Shown piece after piece: positions 43,675 through 51,926 of a DNA stretch of 64,000 nt. The stretch covers positions 6,758,001 to 6,822,000 of the forward strand of contig NZ_CP150145.1 in NCBI RefSeq assembly GCF_037963835.1. The letters run 5' to 3'. This DNA comes from Paenibacillus sp. FSL H8-0332 (GTDB lineage: Bacteria; Bacillota; Bacilli; Paenibacillales; Paenibacillaceae). Numbering within the stretch: position 1 is the stretch's first letter; every line of letters starts with the position of its first letter. The notes below the pieces were generated by a model. It had not been told where the DNA came from, ran no database searches, and saw only the letters and a list, made by a program, of their open reading frames with translations. Both the position numbers and the translations under genes were made by a program.

Positions 43675-45000
43675 TCAGTTCCCTTTGGCTACTGCAACCT
43701 TATGTCTGGCTGCGAACTGCTCCGGCGTGACCGCTTTGCCGAACAGCGCCTGGATCATATCCAGATGGACCTGGGCAGCATGCGGCTTCATCTGCACATC
43801 CGCGAACAGGGTAATACTGCTGGCATTGTTCAGTTCATTCAGCAGATCCACATACAGCTGCGGCAGCTCCTCATTCGTGGTATCGACCTTGGTCGCCGGA
43901 ATCACCCCCGCACTCGTCACCGAAGCCTCGCCCCATTTGAAGACGAAGTATTCGACAAAAGCCTTGGCCTCCTCCTTCACCCTGGACGATTCCGCTACGA
44001 ACAGCCCGACACCCGGACCGCCTACCCAGTCGCCCGAATTCCCCTTCCCGCCTTCCACCGTAGGGAATTTGAAGAAGCCGACCTTGTCCTTGAAGGCCTG
44101 CGGAATCTCCGGGTTGGTCGTGAAGTTGGGCAGCTCCCAGGTACCGGTCAGGTACATGGCCGCCTTTTCTTCCATGAATTCCGATTTGCCCTCATCATAC
44201 GACAAGCCGTTGAAACCGTTGTTGAAGGCGTTCATATCGACGAGGTTCTGTACTTCCGCCGCAGCCTCCACCAGTCCGGGATCATCGAAATAGCCCATCC
44301 CCTTCGTTGCCCGCTTGAGCGTCTCACTTCCGGCAATGCGGTCCGCCAGATACATATACCACAGCGAGCCTGTCCAGCGGTCCTTATTGCCCAGCCCCAC
44401 CGGAGGCACACCATGACTGGAGAGCGCTCTCACAACGGCCTTGAACTCCTCATACGTTGAAGGCACTTGAAGATTATATTGGGCGAAGATCTCTTTATTA
44501 TAAAAGATCGGCGAGATGTTCATCTCCAGAGGCAGCGCATAGGTCTTGTTATCGACAACATAAGACTCCGTAGTGCTCTTCACGAACTTATCCTTAAGCT
44601 GCCCGCCGTTCAGGATGTCATCCAGCGGAGCGAATAATCCGCCTCTTACATAAGGCTCCATGAAACCGGCCGCCCAGGTTATGCCCACATCGGGAAGGTC
44701 ATTGGAGGCGGAGAGCACCTTGAGCTTGCTTTTATACTGCTCATTCTCCAGCACATCCTGCCTGATAATGATACCCGGATGCTCCTTCTCATATTCTGCG
44801 ATAATCTGGCTGACCAGCTTATACTGCTGCGCGGAGAGTCCGGCGGGCCAGATGTGCATCATATGAATGGTTATTTTGGGGGAAGAGGCACCGTTAGCTG
44901 CCAGCGCACTATTATTGTCTCCCGCAGAGCTACAGCCTGCCAGAACAAGCACCCAGACGCACGCCAGGAGCAGACCCTTGGTTATGTGGTTCCTTCGCAT
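43675..45000 (-). CDS. Extracellular sugar-binding lipoprotein (family 1)
   Basis: A 441-residue ABC-type solute-binding lipoprotein with lipobox VLAGCSS. EYEKEHPGIIIRQDVLENEQY and DVGITWAAGFMEPYV are typical of oligosaccharide-binding proteins in this family. The ATG at 45000 lies eight bases after GGGAGG and is preferred to the ATG at 45006. It follows a YesMN-type two-component pair in the same direction 123 bases away, but no permease genes are here. It might serve a distant transporter or act as sensor partner of the kinase. Confidence 0.9.
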   Translation of the reverse strand: MRRNHITKGLLLACVWVLVLAGCSSAGDNNSALAANGASSPKITIHMMHIWPAGLSAQQYKLVSQIIAEYEKEHPGIIIRQDVLENEQYKSKLKVLSASNDLPDVGITWAAGFMEPYVRGGLFAPLDDILNGGQLKDKFVKSTTESYVVDNKTYALPLEMNISPIFYNKEIFAQYNLQVPSTYEEFKAVVRALSSHGVPPVGLGNKDRWTGSLWYMYLADRIAGSETLKRATKGMGYFDDPGLVEAAAEVQNLVDMNAFNNGFNGLSYDEGKSEFMEEKAAMYLTGTWELPNFTTNPEIPQAFKDKVGFFKFPTVEGGKGNSGDWVGGPGVGLFVAESSRVKEEAKAFVEYFVFKWGEASVTSAGVIPATKVDTTNEELPQLYVDLLNELNNASSITLFADVQMKPHAAQVHLDMIQALFGKAVTPEQFAARHKVAVAKGN

Positions 45001-45123
45001 TGCCATTGCCTCCCAATCTCACATTGCAAAAGGCCGCTATCATCCATGTAATCGCTATCAATAAAATTCTAGCATCGTAACCTGAGGCGGATAAGGGCAC
45101 ACTTATTGGCTAAAATACCACTT

Positions 45124-45924
45124 TTATTGGATTTCCTGCATCCCGCCCTTCATCTGTTGCCGGTAACGGCTCGGGCTTATGGCCTCCAAGGACTTGAATA
45201 CCTTGATGAAATATTTATCCGTGCGATACCCCACACGCTCTCCGATCTCCCCTACCGGCAGCGCAGTCTGGAGAAGTAACTCCTTCGCCCGCTGAATCCG
45301 CAGACGGGACAGATATTCAGTGAAGGAGACCCCGGCCTGCTCCTTAAACAGCACGCTGAAATAGCTGGCATTCAGGTGAATCAGCCCTGCTACCTCAGCC
45401 ATCGTCAGCTGTTCGTGCAGATGCTGCTCCACATAGGCAATCGCCTCCTTAACCGGCTGCCCCATCCCGGCCTGCTCCGGGTCAATCTCCAGCAGCTTGT
45501 GATCCACCAGCTTCTCCAGCTTCACGTGGCGCTGCTGCTCCTCTTCCCGCTTCAGCGCATCCTCGACCACTGTCAGCAGCTCGGACTTGTCCAGCGGCTT
45601 CAGCAGATAATTGACCGCTCCCAGCCGCATCGCCTGCTGCACATAATCGAATTCCGCATAGCCGGAGATGACAATGATCACCGGCTTCCGGGGAGAATCC
45701 TGCAGCGAATGGATCAGATCCAGCCCGCTTACCTCCGGCATACGCACATCTGTAATCAGCAGATGAACGCGCTCATGCCGCAGCCGCTCCCGCGCTTCCA
45801 CCCCATTGTCACAGGTCTCCACGATATACCGGCCTGCCGCCCATAGTTCCAGCGTCTGCTTGATCCCCTGACGCGTTCTTGGTTCATCATCTACGATTAG
45901 AATCGTCCTGTTGCCCAGGCTCAT
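45124..45924 (-). CDS. Response regulator with AraC-type DNA-binding domain (YesN type)
   Basis: A 266-residue regulator. The receiver domain (1-125) has DDE near the start, the phosphorylated Asp in LLITDVRMPE and Lys in LLKPLDKSE. The C-terminal 100 residues are the AraC double helix-turn-helix (LTMAEVAGLIHLNASYFSVLF in part, VGEIGERVGYRTDKYFIKVF). The ATG at 45924 follows GGAGGGTATACCT. It overlaps the kinase gene by 38 bases, so the two are translated together. Confidence 0.93.
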   Translation of the reverse strand: MSLGNRTILIVDDEPRTRQGIKQTLELWAAGRYIVETCDNGVEARERLRHERVHLLITDVRMPEVSGLDLIHSLQDSPRKPVIIVISGYAEFDYVQQAMRLGAVNYLLKPLDKSELLTVVEDALKREEEQQRHVKLEKLVDHKLLEIDPEQAGMGQPVKEAIAYVEQHLHEQLTMAEVAGLIHLNASYFSVLFKEQAGVSFTEYLSRLRIQRAKELLLQTALPVGEIGERVGYRTDKYFIKVFKSLEAISPSRYRQQMKGGMQEIQ

Positions 45925-47683
45925 AGGTATACCCTCCAGTACTTGGAATTTCAAACCTTATTACGGTCCCTACGGATACCTCGCTCTCCACGATCAGGCC
46001 TTCCGTGTTCATGCCTGCTTCCGCGTAGTACAGCTTCAGCCGCCGCTGCACATTCACCAGCCCCACGCCGCCGCCCTTGGCAGAGACCGGCGGCCCGCCA
46101 TCCAGTGCATGGCGCAGCGCCAGCAGCGTGCTCTCATTCATGCCAGGGCCATTGTCCGACACCTTCACCGCGGTCCACCCCTTGCGGGAGGAAGGGGTGA
46201 TTACCACTTCAATAATGCCGTTGCCGATGCGGCTCTCCACGCCATGGAGAATCGCATTCTCGACAATCGGCTGAATCAGCAGCTTGGGCACGGGCACAGC
46301 AGCCTCATGCGGGTCCAGCCTGATGTCCCAGGACAGGCGCTCTCCCATCCGCATCTCCATAATCCGCAGATACCGCCTGATCTGCTCCACCTCTTCACTC
46401 AGCGTCACCCATTCATCCTTGTTATGAGGGCTGCCAATAATATAGCGGAACAGCCTGGACATAATCACGACCAATCCGGCCAGCTCCTCCTCCCCCTTCT
46501 CCTCCAGCGACCAGTTGAAGGCCTCCAGCGTATTGAACAGGAAATGGGGATTGATCTGCGCCTGTAAGGCTTTAAGCTCGGTCCGGCTCTGCAGGACCTC
46601 CTTCTCATAGACCACCCTGATCAAATCATTAATGTTAGCCACCATACCGTTGTAGGTATTATTCAGCTCCCGCAGCTCTATGGTTGATACCTTTTGCGAA
46701 TTGGGGGTCAGCACCCCCATGCGGGATTTGCGCATCGCCCGGATCAGGTGAATGATCGGCCGGGTAATCATCGTAGACAACAGGAAGGACATAATCAGGA
46801 ACAGCAGCGTTCCAATCCCGCCCGACAGCAGCAGCACCGTCCGCAGCACGGACAATCCCTTGGTGACATAGCTGACAGGCGTCAGTACCAGCAGCGTCCA
46901 GGACGTCTTGTCTGAGCGCAGCTTGACCTGCACATACTCCTTGCCCCTGAAGTTCACCGTCTGATCCCCGCTCTCCAGCAGCGGCAGCAGATCCTCCTGC
47001 GGCGTTCCGCTGCTGCCGAGGAACTGGCCTTCATCATTCACGAGCAGTACAGACTCCCCGCTGTCACTGCCGGAGAATGGATCGTCAAGCTGGAAGTAGC
47101 TGCGCTGGATGCGGGCCATCAGGTAGCCTCCCCGCGAGAACCAGCGGTCCATCAGGCTGACCTGGCGAATCGCCAGCAGGCTCTGGTCATCATGCGGGTC
47201 AACGCCAATCCAGACCAACCGCCCCTTCTCGGCATTAGCCTCACTGATATGCAGCTCGTTAATTCTGCTCTCCAGGCTGCCTTCCTTAATCGGGAACAGC
47301 AGCCTGTAATCGGCGGTATATAGCTCCAGCGAGCCTACACTCGGCATGTAGGCCTGATAGCTGGAGATAATCTGCAGCAGCGACTGGCGCTGATTGAAGG
47401 ACACCTCATTGCCCTCCAGCTCCTCCAGCAGCAGTTGCTGAACGGTAGGATGATTGGCCACCTGCTCCATCAGGCCGTCAATCTGGCCGGTCAGCGCGTC
47501 CAGCCGCCCGTTGGCCTGAACCGCCGTCTGCTGGATATGCCGCTCGGCATTATTTTTGAGCAGAATTGAGACACGGTCATACACAAATGCCCCGGAAACC
47601 AGAATAATAATGAGCATCACCAGCAAAAAACCGATGAATATCTGATTGCGCAGTGTGTTGAGCTCTCTGAACCTCTGAAGCAT
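45887..47683 (-). CDS. Sensor histidine kinase (YesM type)
   Basis: A 598-residue membrane kinase. Membrane helix at about 14-36, an extracellular Cache-like sensor domain to about 280, a second helix (about 285-310), HAMP linker, then the HisKA_7TM-like kinase core with phospho-accepting His in LQAQINPHFLFNTLEAFNW and ATP-site motifs LLIQPIVENAILHG and DNGPGMNE. The ATG at 47683 follows AAAGAGGG. Partner response regulator overlaps downstream. Relatives sense plant-derived sugars or glycans, often through a binding protein. Confidence 0.93.
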   Translation of the reverse strand: MLQRFRELNTLRNQIFIGFLLVMLIIILVSGAFVYDRVSILLKNNAERHIQQTAVQANGRLDALTGQIDGLMEQVANHPTVQQLLLEELEGNEVSFNQRQSLLQIISSYQAYMPSVGSLELYTADYRLLFPIKEGSLESRINELHISEANAEKGRLVWIGVDPHDDQSLLAIRQVSLMDRWFSRGGYLMARIQRSYFQLDDPFSGSDSGESVLLVNDEGQFLGSSGTPQEDLLPLLESGDQTVNFRGKEYVQVKLRSDKTSWTLLVLTPVSYVTKGLSVLRTVLLLSGGIGTLLFLIMSFLLSTMITRPIIHLIRAMRKSRMGVLTPNSQKVSTIELRELNNTYNGMVANINDLIRVVYEKEVLQSRTELKALQAQINPHFLFNTLEAFNWSLEEKGEEELAGLVVIMSRLFRYIIGSPHNKDEWVTLSEEVEQIRRYLRIMEMRMGERLSWDIRLDPHEAAVPVPKLLIQPIVENAILHGVESRIGNGIIEVVITPSSRKGWTAVKVSDNGPGMNESTLLALRHALDGGPPVSAKGGGVGLVNVQRRLKLYYAEAGMNTEGLIVESEVSVGTVIRFEIPSTGGYTYEPGQQDDSNRR

Positions 47684-47810
47684 CAGAATTCCCTCTTTCG
47701 TTGGCAGCGTTTCCAACTCTATTCTCCAAACCCCGGGAGTTTTGTCAAGAGAAATCATTGTCCGCAGGCAAGAGACGGCCCCCGAATTCCCGAACATCTA
47801 CCAACAACAA

Positions 47811-47861
47811 AGAGCCCTTTTAGCACAGCTCTCCCGGTTCAAGGAGCTGCCCTAAGGGCTT
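47811..47861 (-). terminator. Intrinsic terminator of the small membrane protein gene
   Basis: On the minus strand AGCCCTT..GCAGCTC and GAGAGCTG..AAAAGGGCT form a long interrupted stem followed by CTTTGTTG. Confidence 0.65.
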
Positions 47862-47875
47862 ACTCAGAAGACTAC

Positions 47876-48118
47876 TTAGATGAACATTAACGGAGTGATC
47901 CATTCGAAATGCAGGGCCACCCACAGCAGTGCCAGCAATACTGCGCCGATGCAGTAACTCATGACTTTGCGGCGGGTCGGCTCCAGATAAATATCCAGCG
48001 GAATCAATATTATAATCATACCGATTGCGATGATGTTCAGCATAGGCTTATGATAAAAAATCCCCGCTGCATTCAAGGCAATCACAAAGAACGTCAGAAG
48101 CAAAAAGTATTTTCTCAT
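47876..48118 (-). CDS. Small hypothetical membrane protein
   Basis: An 80-residue protein with three hydrophobic segments (4-22, 27-45, 55-75) and a basic EPTRRK loop. The ATG at 48118 follows CAGGGATGATG; the frame is open to 48211 but that part lacks a ribosome binding site. I do not recognise a family. Confidence 0.6.
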   Translation of the reverse strand: MRKYFLLLTFFVIALNAAGIFYHKPMLNIIAIGMIIILIPLDIYLEPTRRKVMSYCIGAVLLALLWVALHFEWITPLMFI

Positions 48119-48188
48119 AGCTACATCATCCCTGTATTTACCATTATTGTCAACCCCGATGATCACCCGGCACGCAGAAAAGAAACAA

Positions 48189-48212
48189 AAAAAATAGCCC
48201 ATTGCGGGCAAG
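48189..48212 (-). terminator. Weak intrinsic terminator of the ydjO-like gene
   Basis: On the minus strand GCCC and GGGC close a five-base loop, followed by TATTTTTTTTG. Confidence 0.55.
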
Positions 48213-48278
48213 GAACGAACTGCTGTATTATGGGTTGCTATCCTCTAATTCTGTATGATCCTATTAGAGAGCGGCAGC

Positions 48279-48509
48279 CTAATGAATAGTAACACTCTTC
48301 TTAATGGCCTTCGCGTCCAAATTCTTATTAACGAGCGTAGGCAGCATCTTCATGCTTCGGGTCATTGGCGAATTGCATTGCCAGCAGGTAGGCACATGTT
48401 GAAAGGCAAAGTTGTCGCGTATCCACCCGGTGCATTCTTCCTTGGTGCAGAACCAGACGGCCGTTTCTTCCTGCGGGAGATCTACCAGCGCTTTTTTACG
48501 AAAATACAT
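48279..48509 (-). CDS. ydjO: Cold-inducible YdjO-family protein
   Basis: A 76-residue protein. MYFRKKALVDLPQEETAVW at the start and cysteines C21, C26, C42 and C45 (CX4C and CX2C) form a likely zinc ribbon, as in Bacillus YdjO, which is induced by cold. The gene has a strong AGGAGGGG ribosome binding site and is next to cspA in the same direction. Function is unknown. Confidence 0.88.
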   Translation of the reverse strand: MYFRKKALVDLPQEETAVWFCTKEECTGWIRDNFAFQHVPTCWQCNSPMTRSMKMLPTLVNKNLDAKAIKKSVTIH

Positions 48510-48591
48510 AAGTACCCCTCCTAATAGCTTGGTTAGTGCGTCCTACGGACTGTTGTGGCAGAACGGATGCTTGTTCTCTCTTACCCGGTTA

Positions 48592-48627
48592 TAAAAAAAA
48601 CTACCCTCAACGGATGTTAAGGGTAGC
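48592..48627 (-). terminator. Intrinsic terminator of the cold-shock gene
   Basis: CTACCCTCAAC pairs with GTTAAGGGTAG; on the minus strand it is followed by TTTTTTTTAT. Confidence 0.85.
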
Positions 48628-48639
48628 TTATTTGTGATA

Positions 48640-48840
48640 TTACAGTTTTACAACGTTTTCAGCCTGTGGACCACGAGCGCCTTGAGTTACGTTGAACTCA
48701 ACGCGTTGGCCTTCGTCCAAAGATTTGAAGCCGTCGCCAGTGATTGCGGAGAAGTGTACGAATACGTCGCTTCCGCCTTCAACCTCGATAAAACCGAAAC
48801 CTTTGTCTGCGTTGAACCATTTTACTGTACCTGTTTGCAT
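48640..48840 (-). CDS. csp: Cold-shock protein (CspA/CspB family)
   Basis: A 66-residue single-strand nucleic-acid-binding protein of full family length. RNA-binding motifs RNP1 (KGFGFIEV) and RNP2 (VFVHFSAI) are intact. It acts as an RNA chaperone in the cytoplasm. The upstream region to about 49060 holds no gene and is AT-rich, compatible with the long leader usual for such genes. Confidence 0.97.
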   Translation of the reverse strand: MQTGTVKWFNADKGFGFIEVEGGSDVFVHFSAITGDGFKSLDEGQRVEFNVTQGARGPQAENVVKL

Positions 48841-49061
48841 GATATTACCTCCAAAGTTTATTTAACACATGTCCTTTTATTCCTACGTATTGTACGAACA
48901 AATAAAAATTCACACATTGGAAAAGGATTCAAAACACAAATTGATAACCTTTTACAATATGTGAATTAAGGCGTTAAATTTATGATTGACTTCATTGTAG
49001 CACACTAATTTTCCAAATGCAAAGGTTTCTTGCCAATCACACAAAATAAATTTTAAATTTT

Positions 49062-49117
49062 AGAGAAAACTTGCCGGGCGCACGGCTTCTTGGGATCAGC
49101 CATGCGCCGCCGGCAAT
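49062..49117 (-). terminator. Intrinsic terminator of the small acidic protein gene
   Basis: On the minus strand TTGCCGG..CGCATGGCT pairs with AGCCGTGCG..CCGGCAA, followed by GTTTTCTCT. It abuts the stop at 49123. Confidence 0.8.
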
Positions 49118-49122
49118 AGGAT

Positions 49123-49401
49123 TCAGTCGATATATCCGGCCAGTCCCTTGTCCATCAGATAATCCATTTCTGCATCCAGAAGGGTCTCCACCGTTAACTC
49201 GTCCAGCTTCACATCGCGCTGCGCAGTCACATAGTCGACCAGATCATCATTATCGATATCAATCTCGCCTTTGGCGTTGGCCTTAGCCTTATTGATGAAC
49301 GCCTGCTCATGCTTCAGCACCAGCCGGATGACCTCCGGGGCCACCTTCGTCTGTGCAGATAATACCTCCACCAGTTCCTGCTCGTTCACTTCATTACTCA
49401 T
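49123..49401 (-). CDS. Small acidic hypothetical protein
   Basis: A 92-residue, strongly acidic, helical protein with no membrane segment. The ATG follows AAGGAGCTGACG and a terminator follows the stop, so the gene is real. I recognise no family. Confidence 0.75.
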   Translation of the reverse strand: MSNEVNEQELVEVLSAQTKVAPEVIRLVLKHEQAFINKAKANAKGEIDIDNDDLVDYVTAQRDVKLDELTVETLLDAEMDYLMDKGLAGYID

Positions 49402-49470
49402 CTTCGTTCGTCAGCTCCTTGGCATGTATGAACCCTGATTGTACCACAGGTCCCCTTCAGGCGTGCAGCC

Positions 49471-50577
49471 CTATCTCCACCACGGAAGAACCGGATACCC
49501 GGCAGACCCTGCAATTACAGTCTCCCCGATTCTTGGTGTCACCAGCCGTACCCCTCTCAGCGCCGCAGCAGCCGAGATACGCTCCACCGGATCGGTCCAG
49601 TCATGCATCGACAGGGTGAATGCGCCCCAATGAATGGGGATCAGCAGACCTCCCTGCACATCAATGTGCGCTTCTACAGTCTGTTCCGGCAGCATATGGA
49701 TATCCGCCCAGCGCGGATCATATTGGCCGCATTCCATCAGCGTGAGGTCGAAGGGTCCATGCGTACGTCCGATCTCAGCAAAATGTGGACCATACCCGCT
49801 GTCCCCGCTGAAGAAGACCTTGGACTTCTCCCCTTGAATAATCCAGGAGCACCACAGCGTGGTGTTGCGGTCCAGCAGACTCCGCCCGGAGAAATGCCGC
49901 GCCGGAGCGCAGGTGAAGGTGATCCCCGCGTAGGTGAGTGTATCGCCCCAGTCCTGCTCACGGATCTTCTCTGCGGCCACCCCCCAGCGGCGCAGATGAG
50001 TGCCGACACCCAGCGGTACAATGAACAGTCCCACCTTATCCTTCAGCTGGCGGATGGTTCCATAGTCCAGATGATCATAATGATCATGGGAGAGCAGAAC
50101 CGCATCCATCTGCGGCAGAAGGGAGACCTCCAGCGGAAGCTGCTTGCTGTAGCGGCGGCCGCCAATGAACGGGAACGGCGACGGTGCACGGCCCAGCATA
50201 GGGTCCAGGAACAGGGTCACGCCATCCATCTCCAGCAGCACCGCCGAATGCCCGAACCAGGTAACCCGGGTGTCGCGGCCCTCTCCAATAGAGGACGGCA
50301 ACAGCGGCTGCGGCTGAAGAGGCTCAGGGGGTCTGGAGCGGGGGTTGCCCTTAATGAAGTCTCGCAGAATAGAGAGTCCGCTGCTTCCGGCCTTCTCCCC
50401 GCTCAGGTCTGCAGTCTGCGGATAAGCGAATTTGCCTTTGCTGTATTGAGCGGAACGGAGGTTACGGGTCTTCTCCTGCTTCCCGGCCCTCCGCCCGAAC
50501 GCCGGATAGACGGTCATTAGAAGATAGGCAGCCGCAGCAAGCACGAGCAGTACTGCGCAAACGATGATCAGGGTCAT
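49471..50577 (-). CDS. Membrane-anchored metallo-beta-lactamase-fold hydrolase (NAPE-PLD/UlaG-like)
   Basis: A 368-residue protein with one N-terminal membrane helix (3-22) and a metallo-beta-lactamase-fold domain. Metal ligands are HDHYDHLD (the HxHxDH motif) and later His and Asp in FFSGDSGY and IPIHWGAF. WFGHSAVLLEMDG at the start of the domain is typical of the NAPE-PLD/UlaG-like group of phosphodiesterases and lactonases. Substrate unknown. The ATG at 50577 is preferred to the longer frame. It follows the DUF3999 gene by 38 bases. Confidence 0.88.
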   Translation of the reverse strand: MTLIIVCAVLLVLAAAAYLLMTVYPAFGRRAGKQEKTRNLRSAQYSKGKFAYPQTADLSGEKAGSSGLSILRDFIKGNPRSRPPEPLQPQPLLPSSIGEGRDTRVTWFGHSAVLLEMDGVTLFLDPMLGRAPSPFPFIGGRRYSKQLPLEVSLLPQMDAVLLSHDHYDHLDYGTIRQLKDKVGLFIVPLGVGTHLRRWGVAAEKIREQDWGDTLTYAGITFTCAPARHFSGRSLLDRNTTLWCSWIIQGEKSKVFFSGDSGYGPHFAEIGRTHGPFDLTLMECGQYDPRWADIHMLPEQTVEAHIDVQGGLLIPIHWGAFTLSMHDWTDPVERISAAAALRGVRLVTPRIGETVIAGSAGYPVLPWWR

Positions 50578-50615
50578 GCAGTAATCCTTCTTTCTGTAGG
50601 TTCGTGTCGCATCTA

Positions 50616-51926
50616 CTATTTCGTCCGTCCCAGCTTGCGGGCAACGATGAGAATAAGCAGCAGCGAGACCGCAATAATAATGGCATTGAAGCCCCAGCGT
50701 CCCTGAAGCCACCAGCTTGTGCCGGGCGGATCTCCTACCGTTACCGGTACAGGTGTCTCTGCACCCAGCGCGGCCTGCACAAGCTTTTCCCCGCTGATCC
50801 GGTCTTTGAAATTAATAATATCATACTGCGGAGCGGTTGCCAGCGTGTTGCCATAGAGCAAGGAATAAGGCGTCTTCTCCCCGCCCGCGAATACAAGCCG
50901 GTCCACCAGATATTCGATCTTAAGGTCCGTGATGGAGATGGGGGCATCGTCCAGATTATAGATGACCACCCGCAGGGAATCAGAAGCGGCTGGCACCACC
51001 GGCTGAATCTCCGTCCGGGAGATCCGGGTATCCTTGAAGTCCAGCCGGTACAGCTCCCCGCTCCCAGTGACCGGGAGCTTGATCCCGGCACTGTCATACA
51101 GTTCATAGCGCCGCAGGAAATTCCCGGTGCTGCCGAGCATCACCTTCCCAATCTTCAGCCGGTCCGTGTTGCTGATCATGATCTCGGTACGGTTCTCCAC
51201 CTGCTTAATCTCTGTCTGCGGCGTCTTCTGCCGCATGAATGCAGCCGTGCTCCACTCCCTGCTGCTGTCCACCAGCGTCAGGCCGGGGAACTCCAGCCCT
51301 TCCGGGTTGTTCTTCACCACAAGCCGGTAATAGCCGAACTTGTAGCTGCGCTCCAGCGTAATGCTGTCCGCACTTAACCCGTTTGTGGCATACAGATCCC
51401 CTGTGCCGAGCAGCTCCCAGGCCTGCCCGTCATAGCCGCCCCACACCTCCACATGCTTCAGGAAGGAATCCGCGGGCAATTCGAACACCAGACGGTTCCC
51501 CTGAATATCGACATGCTCGGCAAGCGGCTTAATCTGATAATCCAGCAGGGTATCTGTCCCTTTCACTGCCTTGTGGGTCAGGGCTGAGGAGTAGACCGCA
51601 CTATGCTCCTCCACCGTCTCCGCTCCACTCTCCATATAATAGGGAACCGGAGCGCCGGTGCTGTCCTGTATGCGCAGATCGCGCAAGTCCTCTGCTGCCG
51701 AGCGGTACACCGCTTCATCCAGATACAATTCATAGTACGGAGCCGCCTCCGGGAGGGAGATTTCACGCGAGAGCTTCCATTGCCCGCCGCCCGTCTTCTC
51801 CGCTCCGCCGGATGCCGCTGCCGCACTATGCGCCGGAGAAGCGCCGGGACCCAGCATGAGTCCGCCCAATACAGCGAGCAGCACAGCTGCTCTAGCTCTC
51901 CGGCCTGTCTTGCTCAGCAAGCGCAT
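50616..51926 (-). CDS. DUF3999-family membrane-anchored protein
   Basis: A 436-residue protein with signal peptide (to about ASPAHSA), a large beta-rich extracellular part and one C-terminal membrane helix (about 408-428) with a basic tail. DUF3999 is the family I recall, from proteins often found next to DUF2339 proteins. The start overlaps the upstream DUF2339 gene by 35 bases, so the pair is coupled. Function unknown; a cell-envelope role is plausible. Confidence 0.75.
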   Translation of the reverse strand: MRLLSKTGRRARAAVLLAVLGGLMLGPGASPAHSAAAASGGAEKTGGGQWKLSREISLPEAAPYYELYLDEAVYRSAAEDLRDLRIQDSTGAPVPYYMESGAETVEEHSAVYSSALTHKAVKGTDTLLDYQIKPLAEHVDIQGNRLVFELPADSFLKHVEVWGGYDGQAWELLGTGDLYATNGLSADSITLERSYKFGYYRLVVKNNPEGLEFPGLTLVDSSREWSTAAFMRQKTPQTEIKQVENRTEIMISNTDRLKIGKVMLGSTGNFLRRYELYDSAGIKLPVTGSGELYRLDFKDTRISRTEIQPVVPAASDSLRVVIYNLDDAPISITDLKIEYLVDRLVFAGGEKTPYSLLYGNTLATAPQYDIINFKDRISGEKLVQAALGAETPVPVTVGDPPGTSWWLQGRWGFNAIIIAVSLLLILIVARKLGRTK

